Shown here: one piece after another, positions 6,927-16,017 of the stretch
Layout: every line of letters begins with the position of its first letter
Numbering within the stretch: position 1 is the first letter of the stretch
Source: Lentzea fradiae
GTDB lineage: Bacteria; Actinomycetota; Actinomycetes; Mycobacteriales; Pseudonocardiaceae
DNA length: 64,000 nucleotides
Direction of reading: 5' to 3'
Assembly (NCBI RefSeq): GCF_900100955.1
Contig: NZ_FNCC01000014.1
Coordinates: 62,001-126,000, forward strand
Program-made: the position numbers and the translations under genes
Notes under the pieces: generated by a model
Seen by the model: only the letters and a program-made list of their open reading frames with translations
What the model was told of the DNA's origin: nothing
Databases searched by the model: none

Positions 6927-8270
6927 TCAGATGACGCCGAGGGCGAGCATCGCGTCGGCTACCTTGATGAAGCCCGCGATGTTCGCGCCCACGACGTAGT
7001 TGCCGGGAGCGCCGTACTCGTCCGCGGTCTCCAGGCAGCGGTCGTGGATGCCGCGCATGATGCTGCCCAGCCGGTCCTGCGTGTACTCGAACGACCACGA
7101 GTCGCGGGACGCGTTCTGCTGCATCTCCAGCGCGCTGGTCGCCACCCCGCCCGCGTTCGCGGCCTTGCCGGGCGCGAAGACCACCCCCGCGTCGGTCAGC
7201 ACGCGCACCGCCTCCGGCGTGCACGGCATGTTGGCGCCCTCCGCCACGATCGTGCAGCCGCCCGCGACGAGCTGCGCCGCGTCGTGGCCGTTCAGCTCGT
7301 TCTGGGTGGCGCAGGGCAGCGCGATGTCGCACGGCACCTCCCAGATCGACCGGCCCTCGACGAACGCCGCCGACCGCGCGTCCGCGTACTCGCTCAGCCT
7401 GGCGCGGCGGATCTCCTTGGTGTGCTTGAGCTCGTCGAGGTCGATGCCCTTCTCCTCGACGACGTAGCCGCCGGAGTCCGAACAGGCGACGACGATGCCG
7501 CCGAGCTGCTGGACGCGCTCGATCGCGTACATGGCGACGTTGCCGGAGCCGGACACGACCACGCGCTTGCCCTCGAAGCTGTCCTGCCGGTGCCGCAGGA
7601 TCTCCTCGACGAAGAACACCGTGCCGTAGCCGGTGGCCTCCTTGCGCACCAGCGACCCGCCCCAGGCGAGCCCCTTGCCGGTCAGCACGCCCGACTCGTA
7701 GCGGTTGGTGATCCGCTTGTACTGGCCGAACAGGTAGCCGATCTCCCGGCCGCCGACACCGATGTCGCCCGCGGGCACGTCGGTGTACTCGCCGATGTGC
7801 CGGTACAGCTCCGTCATGTACGCCTGGCAGAACCGCATCACCTCGCCGTCGGAGCGGCCCTTCGGGTCGAAGTCCGACCCGCCCTTGCCGCCGCCGATCG
7901 GCATGCCGGTGAGCGCGTTCTTGAAGATCTGCTCGAAGCCGAGGAACTTGACGATGCCCAGGTAGACGGTCGGGTGGAAGCGCAGCCCGCCCTTGTACGG
8001 GCCGAGCGCCGAGTTGAACTCGACCCGGAAGCCCCTGTTGATCTGCACGGTGCCGCGGTCGTCCACCCACGGCACCCGGAAGATGATCTGCCGCTCCGGC
8101 TCGCACAGGCGGTTGATCACCGCGGCGTCGGTGTACTCCGGGTGCTTGGCCACCACGGGACCGAGGCTGTCGAGCACCTCGTGCACCGACTGGTGGAACT
8201 CGGTCTCACCGGGGTTGCGCCGCAGCACCTCGGCGTAGGTGTCGGCGAGCTTCTCGTCCAGCACGGGCAT
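6927..8270 (-). CDS. gdhA: NADP-type glutamate dehydrogenase
   Basis: A 447-residue hexameric-type glutamate dehydrogenase that makes glutamate from 2-oxoglutarate and ammonium. The substrate pocket PIGGGKGGSDFDPKG, the nucleotide fold VVSGSGNVAMYAIE and the C-terminal NAGGVATSALEMQQN are all present. Length fits the short bacterial enzyme (about 445-450 residues). The start ATG at 8270 has a GGAAGAGG ribosome site; a longer frame to 8381 has no family support. Transcribed alone, with long palindromes on both sides (6856-6918 downstream, 8471-8525 upstream). Confidence 0.95.
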   Translation of the reverse strand: MPVLDEKLADTYAEVLRRNPGETEFHQSVHEVLDSLGPVVAKHPEYTDAAVINRLCEPERQIIFRVPWVDDRGTVQINRGFRVEFNSALGPYKGGLRFHPTVYLGIVKFLGFEQIFKNALTGMPIGGGKGGSDFDPKGRSDGEVMRFCQAYMTELYRHIGEYTDVPAGDIGVGGREIGYLFGQYKRITNRYESGVLTGKGLAWGGSLVRKEATGYGTVFFVEEILRHRQDSFEGKRVVVSGSGNVAMYAIERVQQLGGIVVACSDSGGYVVEEKGIDLDELKHTKEIRRARLSEYADARSAAFVEGRSIWEVPCDIALPCATQNELNGHDAAQLVAGGCTIVAEGANMPCTPEAVRVLTDAGVVFAPGKAANAGGVATSALEMQQNASRDSWSFEYTQDRLGSIMRGIHDRCLETADEYGAPGNYVVGANIAGFIKVADAMLALGVI

Positions 8271-8470
8271 CTTGTCGTCCTCTTCCGAAAGAGACTGAGG
8301 GACAACGCGAGCCCGCCTCCGGCCCGGCGTGCGCCGTCGAGACAGGGGCCGCAGCCCTGCGCCGCCCCGTTGCGACTTCACACCCGCGTTAACCGGAGTT
8401 TACGTCCGTGTTTCGCGGACCACCAGGCGGACCACCAATCTCACACTATGGGCACCTGGCTGCCCGAAAC

Positions 8471-8525
8471 GGGAACGCGGGGGCCCTACGTTCCCCACAA
8501 GGAAACGCAGGGCCCCCGCGTTCCC
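8471..8525. terminator. Palindrome of the ACGCGGGG family (17-bp arms, 21-nt loop)
   Basis: Arms 8471-8487 and 8509-8525 are exact reverse complements (GGGAACGCGGGGGCCCT). The 21-nt loop contains a near copy of the arm end (GTTCCCC). It lies between the gdhA start and the 3' end of the minus-strand kinase gene, so it can terminate kinase transcription before gdhA. Confidence 0.72.
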
Positions 8526-8567
8526 CGCCGGAGCGGGTGGGAGTTGCGGACGAGGTGGCCGGGGTGT

Positions 8568-9485
8568 TCAGGCCGGGCGCGGTGCCGCCGGTCCCAGCAC
8601 GTCCACCGCCGCCAGCCACGCCGCTCCCGCGGCACCCTCGGTCGCCATGATCACCGCGGCGGCGCAGCGCGTCAGCAGCTCCTGCTTCAGGTGCGTGCCC
8701 ACCGGGGTCTTGATCAGGCTGCCGACCAGCACGATCGGCGAGGTGTCGGACGGCGTGCGCACGGCCGCGGCCGTGTCGGCGAGCAGGCGGGCGGCGTTCG
8801 ACACGATCGCGAGCGCCTCCGGGTCGCCGTGGTGGTAGGCGGCGCTGACCAGGGGCGCGAACCGGGCCAGCGCGATCGGGGGACCCGCGTTGACGGTGGT
8901 GATCAGCTGGCCGCGGGTGCGGGCGCCCGCCGTCGTCAGCACGGCGGTGGCGAGTCCTTCGAGGGGCGCGTCGAGGTCGAGCAGCTTCAGGGTCGCCCTG
9001 ACGGCCTCGCGGCCTAGCCAGAACGCGGAGCCGTCGTCGCCGACGAGCCAGCCGTAGCCGCCCGCCTGGCCGACCATGCGGTGGTCGCGGATGCGGCCCG
9101 CGATGGAGCCGGTGCCCGCCACCAGGACGGTGCCGTCGGGGGAGGACGTGCCGGTGGCGAAGGCCGCCTCGCAGTCGGTGACCACCCGCATCGGGCAGTG
9201 CAGGCCCGCGCGCTCCCAGGCTGCTTGGAAGAGGTCCAAGACGACCGGGTCGGCCATCCGGGACGCGCCGGCCATGCCGAGGACGCCGCTGCGCACGCGC
9301 CGGGAGTCCAGGCCGTCCAGCGCCTCGGTCAGCGCCTCGGTGACGTGGGCGGCGGCCACCGCCGGCGGGTGCGAGTTCGGGTTCGCGCCGCCCGCGAGCC
9401 CCTGACCCAGGCGGGCCCCGTCGAGATCGAGCACCAGCGCCCTCGTCGACGTGCCGCCCGCGTCGAGTCCCACGACCAGATCCAT
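8568..9485 (-). CDS. BadF/BadG-type sugar kinase, probable N-acetylglucosamine kinase
   Basis: A 305-residue ASKHA-fold kinase. Phosphate-1 loop VVGLDAGGTSTRALVLD is at the N-terminus, phosphate-2 region VLVAGTGSIAGR lies near residue 120, and a GGYGWLVGDDGSAFWLG segment typical of the BadF/N-acetylglucosamine kinase family follows. It would phosphorylate GlcNAc or a related hexose, feeding GlcNAc-6-phosphate to the NagA encoded at 20-21 kb. No dre-like operator was seen in its short upstream gap. The substrate is inferred from family and from the amino-sugar genes in the window. Confidence 0.75.
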   Translation of the reverse strand: MDLVVGLDAGGTSTRALVLDLDGARLGQGLAGGANPNSHPPAVAAAHVTEALTEALDGLDSRRVRSGVLGMAGASRMADPVVLDLFQAAWERAGLHCPMRVVTDCEAAFATGTSSPDGTVLVAGTGSIAGRIRDHRMVGQAGGYGWLVGDDGSAFWLGREAVRATLKLLDLDAPLEGLATAVLTTAGARTRGQLITTVNAGPPIALARFAPLVSAAYHHGDPEALAIVSNAARLLADTAAAVRTPSDTSPIVLVGSLIKTPVGTHLKQELLTRCAAAVIMATEGAAGAAWLAAVDVLGPAAPRPA

Positions 9486-9536
9486 GAAAGCCGAGTATGC
9501 CGAGAGACGGACGCCGCAGGCACACCCAACCGGGTG

Positions 9537-12353
9537 TCACGGGGCCAGGGCGCGGTCACCGCTCGCGTTGTGGTGGAAGAACACCAGCGTGCCCGGCGGA
9601 ACGGGATCACCCGGACGGACCACTGTGGACAGTTCGGGGACGGTCAGGCCGAAGTCGAACACCGCGGGTTCCGCCACGTCGACGAGGTCGTCCCGGTCGG
9701 CGGGAGCGGTGTAGCGGCTCTTCACCCCGGCCGTGTAGGTCACGGGTCCGGCAGGCAGCACGGACCGCGACACCGGCAGCACGACGACGTCGCTGTCGAA
9801 CAGGTTGGTGTCGGTGGAGCCGTCGAAGCCGTTCAGCGGCTGCTCGTCCACCACCTCGTCGGTCTCGGCGGCGACCGTCTTGGCGTACCAGACGTCCGCC
9901 ACGATGCCGCCCGCCGCGTTCGTCCGCTTCACCGCCGTCGTCTCGAAGTCCTTGCCGCCCACCGAGAACCGCACGTGCGGCTGGGTGTTGCCGCCGAGGT
10001 TCGCCCAGGTGTCCCAGGTCGCGATGCCGAACGCCAGCAGGTCCGGCGTCGCCGTCGCGCCGACGAACCGCACGTCGCCGCCGCGGGCCGTGCGGTTGGC
10101 GGCGCAGTCGTCCTGGAGGCCGGGGCCGCAGTCGGGCAGGCGGCCGGACCGCCCGCCGAGCTGCAGCACGGTCATCCGCGACACGTAGTCCTCCTGGTCG
10201 AGGCCCCGCCCGGTGACGTGACCGTCGGCCACCGACAGCGCCGACACCGGTTTCGGCGCCGCGTGGACCGGCACCCGCAGCGAGCGGTCACCGGTGAACG
10301 TGACCAGGCCGGACGCCTCCGCGAGGAACTGCCGTCCGTCGGCCAGCGACACCGTCGGGTCGGCGGCTTTGCGCAGGTCCGCGGGCCGGGGGACGTACAG
10401 CCGCACGGGCACCGTCGCCGACCCGCCCGGCGGCACCGCCACCGGCGTCTTCCCGATCTGGAACGACACGCCGGGCACCGACGTGATCGGCTCGTAGCGG
10501 GCGTGCAGCAGGACCGGGGTCGTCCCCTTGTTGACGAGCGTGATCTCCCGGGTGCTCACCAGCGGGCCGCCGACCTCGACCGTCCCGAACGACGCATCGC
10601 CCAGCGCCAGCACGTCGGCCGTCAGCGCCGCGAGCCCGTCCACCCGTCCCGCGCCCACCCGCATCGGCGCCTCGCGCACACCGTCGGACGACCGCACGAC
10701 CCCGGACGCGGTGTTCGTCAGCACGGCCTTGACCTCTTCGACCGTCCACTCCGGATGCACCTCGCGCAGCACCGCGGCGATGCCCGCGACGTGCGGAGCG
10801 GCCATCGACGTGCCGCCCATCGACGTGCCTTCCGACGCGGTGCCGGACGCGGCGGAGAAGATCGTGTCACCCGGCGCGGCCACCGCGATCGACGACCGCG
10901 ACCGCGACGACGAGGGCGTGATCGTGTCGGTGATCGACGGCTCGACGGACGGCACGGACCGCTTCAGCTCCGAGGTCAGACGCACCGTCAGCGTCCCCTC
11001 CTCCAGCGCGGGCCGCAACGCCTTCGACGCCGCCGCGGTCAGCTGGAACGCCGGGATGCGGTCGTTGCCCGCGATCCCGGCGGCGAACACCGGCAACGTC
11101 GTCGGCAGCAGCACCCCGGCCGCCCCCGCGTTCGACGCGTTGTCGGTGCGGGCGGCGGAACCGCACGCGCGGGTCGCGTCGACGTCGTCCCACTCCAGCC
11201 AGACGATCTTGCCGTCCAGCCGCTCGCCGATCGGCTGGCAGCCGTCCACGTTGGACGACAGCCGCACCACGGGCAGGGAGAGGTCGATCGGCTTCTCGTA
11301 CGCCAGGCCGTACTGGCCCGCCCACCGCCGCCCGCCGGACTCCAGGCCGTCGAGCATCGAGAACGCGTCGCGGCTGTTCGCCACGGAGATGGCCTCCGGC
11401 GTGTTCGCGGGTGATCCGGAGACGTCGTAGAAGTCGCCGCCGTTGCCCGCCGCCGCCACGACGACCACGCCGTGCTCCACGAGCTTGCGCACGAACAACG
11501 AGTCGGGGTCGTCCGGCGCGCCGAACTCGCTGCCCAGGGACAGGTTGACGACGTCGAGCTTGTCGGAGAAGTCGCCGTCGCCGTTCGGATCGAGCGCCCA
11601 GTCGAGCGCCCGCGCGACCAGGTTCGTGCCGCCCTTGCAGCCGAAGATCTTCAACGCGTAGAGCGACGCGCGCGGTGCCGTGCCCGGTCCGATCTTCAGC
11701 GCGTCGAGGTCGACCGTCTCGTACGAGCCCCGGTACGTCGTGCCGTCCGCGTTCACGCCGAACCCGGCCGCCGTCCCGGCGACGTGCGTGCCGTGGCCCT
11801 GGCAGTCGACCGGGTCGCCGTCCGGCTCCGGCACCGCGCTCGCCTTGCCGGTGTAGGAGTCGCCCGCGAAGTCGTAGCCGCCGACGACCTTGGCGTTGGG
11901 GAACGTCCCGCCGCCGAAGTCGGCGTGCCGGTAGTCGATGCCGGTGTCGACCACGCCGATCCGCACGCCGTCACCGAAGCGGCCGAGCGACCGCCACACC
12001 TCGGAGGTGCGGGTGAGGCGGACGGCCGAGGCGTTGGTGACCACCTTGGGGGTCATCCGGTGCACCGCGCGCACCTCCGGCATCCCGGCCAGGCCGGCGA
12101 GCCGCGACGGCGCGGCCGACAGCACGACGCCCGGCACCGCGTTCGACGTCCTCGCCACCTCCCGGCCGCCCGACCGGGACACGACCCGGGAGACCTGCTC
12201 CGAGGTCCGTTCGCGGGCCGACCGGGCCTGCGGGACGGAACGGGCCTCGACCGCGGGGGCCGAGGTCAGCTCCACGAAGACCGTCACCGGCTCGACCGGC
12301 GGCGACGGCGCCAGCAGCGCTCCCAGCAGCAGTGACACGGTCAGCAACTTCAT
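9537..12353 (-). CDS. Secreted S8 family (subtilisin-like) serine protease with PA insert
   Basis: A 938-residue secreted protease. It has a signal peptide (about 1-16), a short propeptide, and then the catalytic triad Asp136 (VVDTGID), His187 (GHGTHVAG) and Ser516 (GTSMAAPHVAG). A protease-associated domain (about 355-455) is inserted between His and Ser, and about 400 residues of beta-rich C-terminal region follow. The layout is that of large actinobacterial extracellular subtilases. The start ATG at 12353 has AGGGG seven bases upstream. The gene stands alone, divergent from the FAH-SDR operon. Probable role: extracellular protein degradation. Confidence 0.92.
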   Translation of the reverse strand: MKLLTVSLLLGALLAPSPPVEPVTVFVELTSAPAVEARSVPQARSARERTSEQVSRVVSRSGGREVARTSNAVPGVVLSAAPSRLAGLAGMPEVRAVHRMTPKVVTNASAVRLTRTSEVWRSLGRFGDGVRIGVVDTGIDYRHADFGGGTFPNAKVVGGYDFAGDSYTGKASAVPEPDGDPVDCQGHGTHVAGTAAGFGVNADGTTYRGSYETVDLDALKIGPGTAPRASLYALKIFGCKGGTNLVARALDWALDPNGDGDFSDKLDVVNLSLGSEFGAPDDPDSLFVRKLVEHGVVVVAAAGNGGDFYDVSGSPANTPEAISVANSRDAFSMLDGLESGGRRWAGQYGLAYEKPIDLSLPVVRLSSNVDGCQPIGERLDGKIVWLEWDDVDATRACGSAARTDNASNAGAAGVLLPTTLPVFAAGIAGNDRIPAFQLTAAASKALRPALEEGTLTVRLTSELKRSVPSVEPSITDTITPSSSRSRSSIAVAAPGDTIFSAASGTASEGTSMGGTSMAAPHVAGIAAVLREVHPEWTVEEVKAVLTNTASGVVRSSDGVREAPMRVGAGRVDGLAALTADVLALGDASFGTVEVGGPLVSTREITLVNKGTTPVLLHARYEPITSVPGVSFQIGKTPVAVPPGGSATVPVRLYVPRPADLRKAADPTVSLADGRQFLAEASGLVTFTGDRSLRVPVHAAPKPVSALSVADGHVTGRGLDQEDYVSRMTVLQLGGRSGRLPDCGPGLQDDCAANRTARGGDVRFVGATATPDLLAFGIATWDTWANLGGNTQPHVRFSVGGKDFETTAVKRTNAAGGIVADVWYAKTVAAETDEVVDEQPLNGFDGSTDTNLFDSDVVVLPVSRSVLPAGPVTYTAGVKSRYTAPADRDDLVDVAEPAVFDFGLTVPELSTVVRPGDPVPPGTLVFFHHNASGDRALAP

Positions 12354-12426
12354 GATCGACCCCTGGTGCCCCTCGGACGGCCCCGATGCCCGGTGCCTCT
12401 GGACGAAATCCCCTCTATCGGGCTAT

Positions 12427-12437
12427 ACATCCGATGT
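12427..12437. promoter_or_regulatory. Small inverted repeat upstream of the FAH-SDR operon
   Basis: ACATCCGATGT (5-bp arms, 1-bp centre) lies 31 bp before the FAH start in the divergent gap with the S8 protease. Its size fits a GntR-type operator that could control the operon. No matching regulator gene is adjacent. Confidence 0.35.
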
Positions 12438-12467
12438 CTAGCTGTGGTGAGCAGAGGAGGAACGGCC

Positions 12468-13322
12468 GTGCAGCTCTTGCGACTCGGACCGGTCGGCGAC
12501 GAGCGCCCCGCGGTGCGGACCGCCGACGGGACGACGTACGACCTCCTGCCCCTCACCCCGGACGTCGACGGCGCGTTCCTCGCCAACGACGGAGTCGCCC
12601 GCGTCCGCGCCGCCCTCGACGCGGGTGAGCTGGAGGCCCTCGACGCCGAGGGGATGCGGGTCGGCCCGCCGCTCGCGCGTCCCGGCAAGATCATCTGCAT
12701 CGGCCTCAACTACCGCGACCACGCGGAGGAGACCGGCGCCGCCATCCCCGCCGAACCGGTGGTGTTCCTCAAGACCCCGGACACCGTCGTCGGCCCGTAC
12801 GACGAGGTGCTGGTGCCCCGCCGGTCGGTGAAGACCGACTGGGAGGTCGAGCTCGGCGTGGTCATCGGGCGCACGGCGCGCTACCTGGAGTCCGAAGAGG
12901 ACGCCCTGGCGTGCATTGGCGCGTACGTGCTCTCGCATGACGTCTCCGAGCGCGAGTTCCAGATCGAGCGCGGCGGCACCTGGGACAAGGGCAAGAACTG
13001 CGAGACGTTCAACCCTCTCGGTCCCTTCCTCGTGCCCGCCGGGGACGTCGCCGACCCGCAGAACCTGGAGATGCGGCTCTGGGTCAACGGCGAGCTCAGG
13101 CAGAACTCGTCAACCAAGAACATGATCTTCCCGATCGCCGAGGTCGTGCGCTACCTCAGCCAGTTCCTTGTCCTTCGACCGGGTGACGTCATCAACACGG
13201 GTACACCCGCTGGGGTGGCGCTCGGCCAGCCGGAGCCCAAGCCGTACCTGCGCGCCGGTGACGTCGTCGAGCTGGAGATCGAGGGCCTGGGCAGGCAGCG
13301 CCAGGTCCTCGGACAGGCATGA
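12468..13322 (+). CDS. Fumarylacetoacetate hydrolase (FAH) family hydrolase
   Basis: A 284-residue FAH-fold enzyme. Metal and substrate motifs are KIICIGLNYRDHAEE, the VVFLKTPDTVVG segment, DWEVELGVVIG, VLSHDVSERE and NTGTPAGVALGQ. The GTG at 12468 is preferred because AGAGGAGG precedes it by seven bases. Its stop overlaps the SDR start (ATGA). FAH plus SDR is the pairing used at the end of the non-phosphorylating L-fucose/L-rhamnose routes (2,4-diketo-3-deoxy acid hydrolase after the dehydrogenase). That route is a reasonable guess, but the sugar dehydrogenase and dehydratase are not in the window. Confidence 0.85.
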   Translation: MQLLRLGPVGDERPAVRTADGTTYDLLPLTPDVDGAFLANDGVARVRAALDAGELEALDAEGMRVGPPLARPGKIICIGLNYRDHAEETGAAIPAEPVVFLKTPDTVVGPYDEVLVPRRSVKTDWEVELGVVIGRTARYLESEEDALACIGAYVLSHDVSEREFQIERGGTWDKGKNCETFNPLGPFLVPAGDVADPQNLEMRLWVNGELRQNSSTKNMIFPIAEVVRYLSQFLVLRPGDVINTGTPAGVALGQPEPKPYLRAGDVVELEIEGLGRQRQVLGQA

Positions 13323-14065
13323 CCGACTTCGAGGGGCTCGTCGCCGTCGTCACGGGCGGCGCGTCCGGCATCGGCCTGGCCACCGCGACCCTGCTGAGCA
13401 GGAGAGGAGCGGCGGTCGCGGCACTCGACCTGAACCCGGACGTGCCGGAGCCGCTCGTCGGCGTCCGCACCGACGTGACCGACGACGAGAGCGTGCGAGC
13501 CGCCGTGGCCGAGGTCGTGCGGCGGTTCGGCCGCCTCGACGTCGTGGTGAACAACGCGGGCATCGGCGCGCAGGGCGACGTGCTGGCGAACGACGACGAC
13601 GAGTGGCACAAGGTGCTCGACGTCAACGTGCTGGGAATGGTCCGCGTCTCGCGGGCCGCCCTGCCGCACCTGCGGAAGTCGGCGTCCGCCGCGATCGTCA
13701 ACACCTGCTCGGTGGCCGCACGGGCCGGACTCCCGCAGCGCGCCCTCTACTCGGCCAGCAAGGGCGCGGTGTACTCGCTGACGCTCGCGATGGCCGCCGA
13801 CCACGTCCGCGAGGGCGTCCGCGTCAACGCCGTCGCGCCCGGCACGGCGGACACCCCGTGGGTCGGCCGCCTGCTCGACACGGCACCGGACCCGGAAGCC
13901 GAACGGGCCGCGCTGGAGGCACGCCAGCCGCACGGCCGGCTCGTGTCCGCCGACGAGGTGGCGGGGGCCATCGCCTACCTGGCGAGCCCGCTGTCCGGGT
14001 CGACCACGGGCACGGTCCTCGCGGTCGACGGCGGCATGCACGGCCTGCGCCTGCGGCCCCGGTGA
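13319..14065 (+). CDS. SDR family oxidoreductase
   Basis: A 248-residue classical short-chain dehydrogenase. The cofactor loop is TGGASGIG (near residue 13), NNAG marks the central strand, and the catalytic YSASK is preceded by the NTCSVA serine. The C-terminal SGSTTGTVLAVDGGM closes the fold. The acidic residue after the second strand (LDLNPD) favours NAD over NADP. Translationally coupled to the FAH gene, so it probably makes that enzyme's substrate, for instance by oxidising a 2-keto-3-deoxy sugar acid. Confidence 0.88.
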   Translation: MTDFEGLVAVVTGGASGIGLATATLLSRRGAAVAALDLNPDVPEPLVGVRTDVTDDESVRAAVAEVVRRFGRLDVVVNNAGIGAQGDVLANDDDEWHKVLDVNVLGMVRVSRAALPHLRKSASAAIVNTCSVAARAGLPQRALYSASKGAVYSLTLAMAADHVREGVRVNAVAPGTADTPWVGRLLDTAPDPEAERAALEARQPHGRLVSADEVAGAIAYLASPLSGSTTGTVLAVDGGMHGLRLRPR

Positions 14066-14086
14066 CCGGGTTCCCGGCGGTCATGT

Positions 14087-14164
14087 CCGGCTGATCGGCC
14101 CGGGGTGATCGGTCCGGGGTGATCGGTCCGGCTGATCAGCTCGGGTGATCGGTCCGGCCGATCA
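14087..14164. repeat. Short tandem repeat, unit about 14 bp (TGATCGGTCCGGGG)
   Basis: Five degenerate units of about 14 bp run through the gap between the convergent SDR and HxlR genes and into the last codons of the HxlR gene. Several units carry TGATCGGTCCGG exactly. It looks like replication-slippage expansion; no function is suggested. Confidence 0.65.
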
Positions 14165-14569
14165 GGTCTTGGCGACCTCGGCGGGGTCGCAGGCCGCGGC
14201 CGTCGAGCCCGTGCGTGCGGCGTTGTCGAGGTTGTCCTCCACCCAGCCGCGCAGCATCCGCAGCGGCACGGCCGCGCTGTGGCCCAGCTCGGTGAGCGAG
14301 TACTCGACGTGCAGCGGCACCGCCGGGAAGACCGTGCGGTCGACCAGGCCGAACTCCTCCAGCCGCCGCAGCGTCTGGGTGAGCACCTTCGGGCTGACCC
14401 CCTGCAGGTGCCGCTGGAGGTGGCCGAACCGCTGCGGCCCGTCCTCCAGCGCGCCGATGGCGAGCGCCGACCACTTGTTCGCCAGCAGGTCCAGCATCGC
14501 CCGGCACGGGCACTGCGCGGCGTAGACGTCGTGGTCGGAATGCTGTCCGGTCAGACACTCGGTCGCCAT
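14162..14569 (-). CDS. HxlR family transcriptional regulator
   Basis: A 135-residue HxlR winged-helix regulator with the cysteine-bearing CPCRAMLDLLANKWS, then the helix-turn-helix around FGHLQRHLQGVSPKVLTQTLRRLEE. ATG at 14569 is preferred over an upstream ATG because GAGAGG sits six bases ahead of it and homologues begin near here. HxlR proteins often sense electrophiles or redox stress through the N-terminal cysteine. The divergent quinone-oxidoreductase gene fits such a role and is the likely target. Confidence 0.87.
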   Translation of the reverse strand: MATECLTGQHSDHDVYAAQCPCRAMLDLLANKWSALAIGALEDGPQRFGHLQRHLQGVSPKVLTQTLRRLEEFGLVDRTVFPAVPLHVEYSLTELGHSAAVPLRMLRGWVEDNLDNAARTGSTAAACDPAEVAKT

Positions 14570-14590
14570 TGCGGGCCTCTCACCTCGATA

Positions 14591-14605
14591 CTTCCCAAAG
14601 GGAAG
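14591..14605. promoter_or_regulatory. Inverted repeat, candidate HxlR operator
   Basis: CTTCCCAAAGGGAAG has perfect 6-bp arms and lies 21 bp upstream of the HxlR start, in the divergent region with the oxidoreductase. Two further GGGTA/TACCC-like half sites follow at about 14611-14633, so binding by two dimers is possible. Confidence 0.5.
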
Positions 14606-14708
14606 TTCTATCCCTTGTGGGTAACTATACCCCTGCGGATACGTTGCCGTCGTCGACGTGGAGATCAAGTCCGGTCTTCACGGGCATCAGGTCCGAAGGA
14701 GAAAACCC

Positions 14709-15668
14709 GTGTCCGACAGCACGATGCGCGCCGTCACCCAGCACAGCACCGGCGGCCCCGAGGTGCTCGTGGTGGAGCAGGTGCCGCGGCCGGAACCGCT
14801 GCCGACCGAGGTCCGCGTGAAGGTGCACGCGGCCGGCGTCAACCCGGTCGACTGGAAGACCAGGGCGGGCTCCGGCATGGCCGGGGTGCTCGGCGGGCCG
14901 CCGTTCACCCTCGGCTGGGACGTCTCCGGCGTGGTCGACAAGGTCGGCTTCGGCGTCACGACCCTCAAGGAGGGCGACGAGGTGTACGGGATGCCGTGGT
15001 TCCCGCGGGCGGCCGGCGCCTACGCCGAGTACGTCACCGCGCCGTCGCGCCAGTTCGCCCTCAAGCCGTCGAGCATCGGCCACGAGGAGGCGGCGGCCGT
15101 GCCGCTCGCCGGGCTCACCGCGTGGCAGGCGCTGGTCGACACGGCGGAAGTCGAGTCGGGACAACGGGTTCTGATCCACGCGGCGGGCGGCGGCGTCGGG
15201 CACCTCGCGGTCCAGTTCGCGAAGCGCCTCGGTGCCCACGTGATCGGCACCGCCCGGTCCGGCAGCCACGACTGGCTCACCAAGCTGGGCGCGGACGAGG
15301 TGGTCGACTACACGGCCGTCCGGTTCGAGGACGCGGTGTCGGACGTCGACGTGGTGCTCGACCTCGTCGGCGGCGACACCGGCCTGCGGTCGCTGGACGT
15401 GCTGCGCCCCGGCGGCCTGCTCGTCGCCGTCCCGTCCGGCGCCGCGCCGGAAGTCGTCGCGGCGGCCGAGCGGAAGGGCGTGCGCGCGACCCCGTTCCTG
15501 GTCGAGCCGGACGGCCCCGCGCTCGCCGCCATCGCGGGCCTCATCGACGCGGGCGAGGTGACCGTCGCGGTCGAGGAGGTCTTCGAGCTGGAGGAGGCCG
15601 CCGAGGCGCACGCCCGCGGCGAGTCCAACCGCACCCGCGGCAAGCTCGTCCTCCGCGTCGCCCGCTGA
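14709..15668 (+). CDS. NADP-dependent quinone oxidoreductase-like MDR protein
   Basis: A 319-residue medium-chain dehydrogenase/reductase without the structural zinc cysteines, which places it in the quinone oxidoreductase branch. The cofactor loop is AAGGGVGHLAVQFAK and the N-terminal domain contains AGVNPVDWKTRAG. The GTG at 14709 has AAGGAG seven bases upstream. It is divergent from an HxlR regulator that likely controls it. Expected activity is NADPH-dependent reduction of quinones or enones, i.e. electrophile detoxification. Confidence 0.87.
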   Translation: MSDSTMRAVTQHSTGGPEVLVVEQVPRPEPLPTEVRVKVHAAGVNPVDWKTRAGSGMAGVLGGPPFTLGWDVSGVVDKVGFGVTTLKEGDEVYGMPWFPRAAGAYAEYVTAPSRQFALKPSSIGHEEAAAVPLAGLTAWQALVDTAEVESGQRVLIHAAGGGVGHLAVQFAKRLGAHVIGTARSGSHDWLTKLGADEVVDYTAVRFEDAVSDVDVVLDLVGGDTGLRSLDVLRPGGLLVAVPSGAAPEVVAAAERKGVRATPFLVEPDGPALAAIAGLIDAGEVTVAVEEVFELEEAAEAHARGESNRTRGKLVLRVAR

Positions 15669-15695
15669 GTTCCCACCGCGACTGGAGATCAGCCG

Positions 15696-16016
15696 ATGTT
15701 CTACGAGATCCGCCGCTACCAGGTCCAGCCGGGACGCCGTGACGAATGGGTCCGGTACATGGAGGACGTGATCATCCCCTTCCAGACGGGGAAGGGGATG
15801 TCGATCACGGCGTCCTTCGTGGACGAAGAAGATCCGGACGGCTACGTCTGGATCCGTCGCTTCGAGGACGAGCAGGAGCGGAAAGCCTTGTACGCCAACG
15901 TCTACGAGAGCGACGAGTGGCGTGACGAGCTCGCCCCGAAGGTGCGGGGCCTCCTGCTCGCCGACCGGATCACGGTCACCAGGGTCGTCCCCACCCCGGC
16001 CTCCGGCCTGAGGTGA
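15696..16016 (+). CDS. NIPSNAP family protein
   Basis: A 106-residue ferredoxin-like (alpha/beta barrel) domain protein with the family opening MFYEIRRYQVQPGRRDEWV and the YVWIRRFEDEQER strand-helix. Members of unknown exact function are often found beside oxidoreductases and monooxygenases. It follows the MDR gene by 27 bases on the same strand, with GGAG upstream of the ATG, so it is probably co-transcribed. Confidence 0.85.
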   Translation: MFYEIRRYQVQPGRRDEWVRYMEDVIIPFQTGKGMSITASFVDEEDPDGYVWIRRFEDEQERKALYANVYESDEWRDELAPKVRGLLLADRITVTRVVPTPASGLR

Positions 16017-16017
16017 C

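Noticed and set aside
5856..9017. A 1,053-codon open frame on the plus strand
   Set aside because: It runs antisense to gdhA and the kinase gene and out of frame with LysR. Its product is Arg/Ala/Gly-rich with no family motif, as expected from GC-rich shadow frames.
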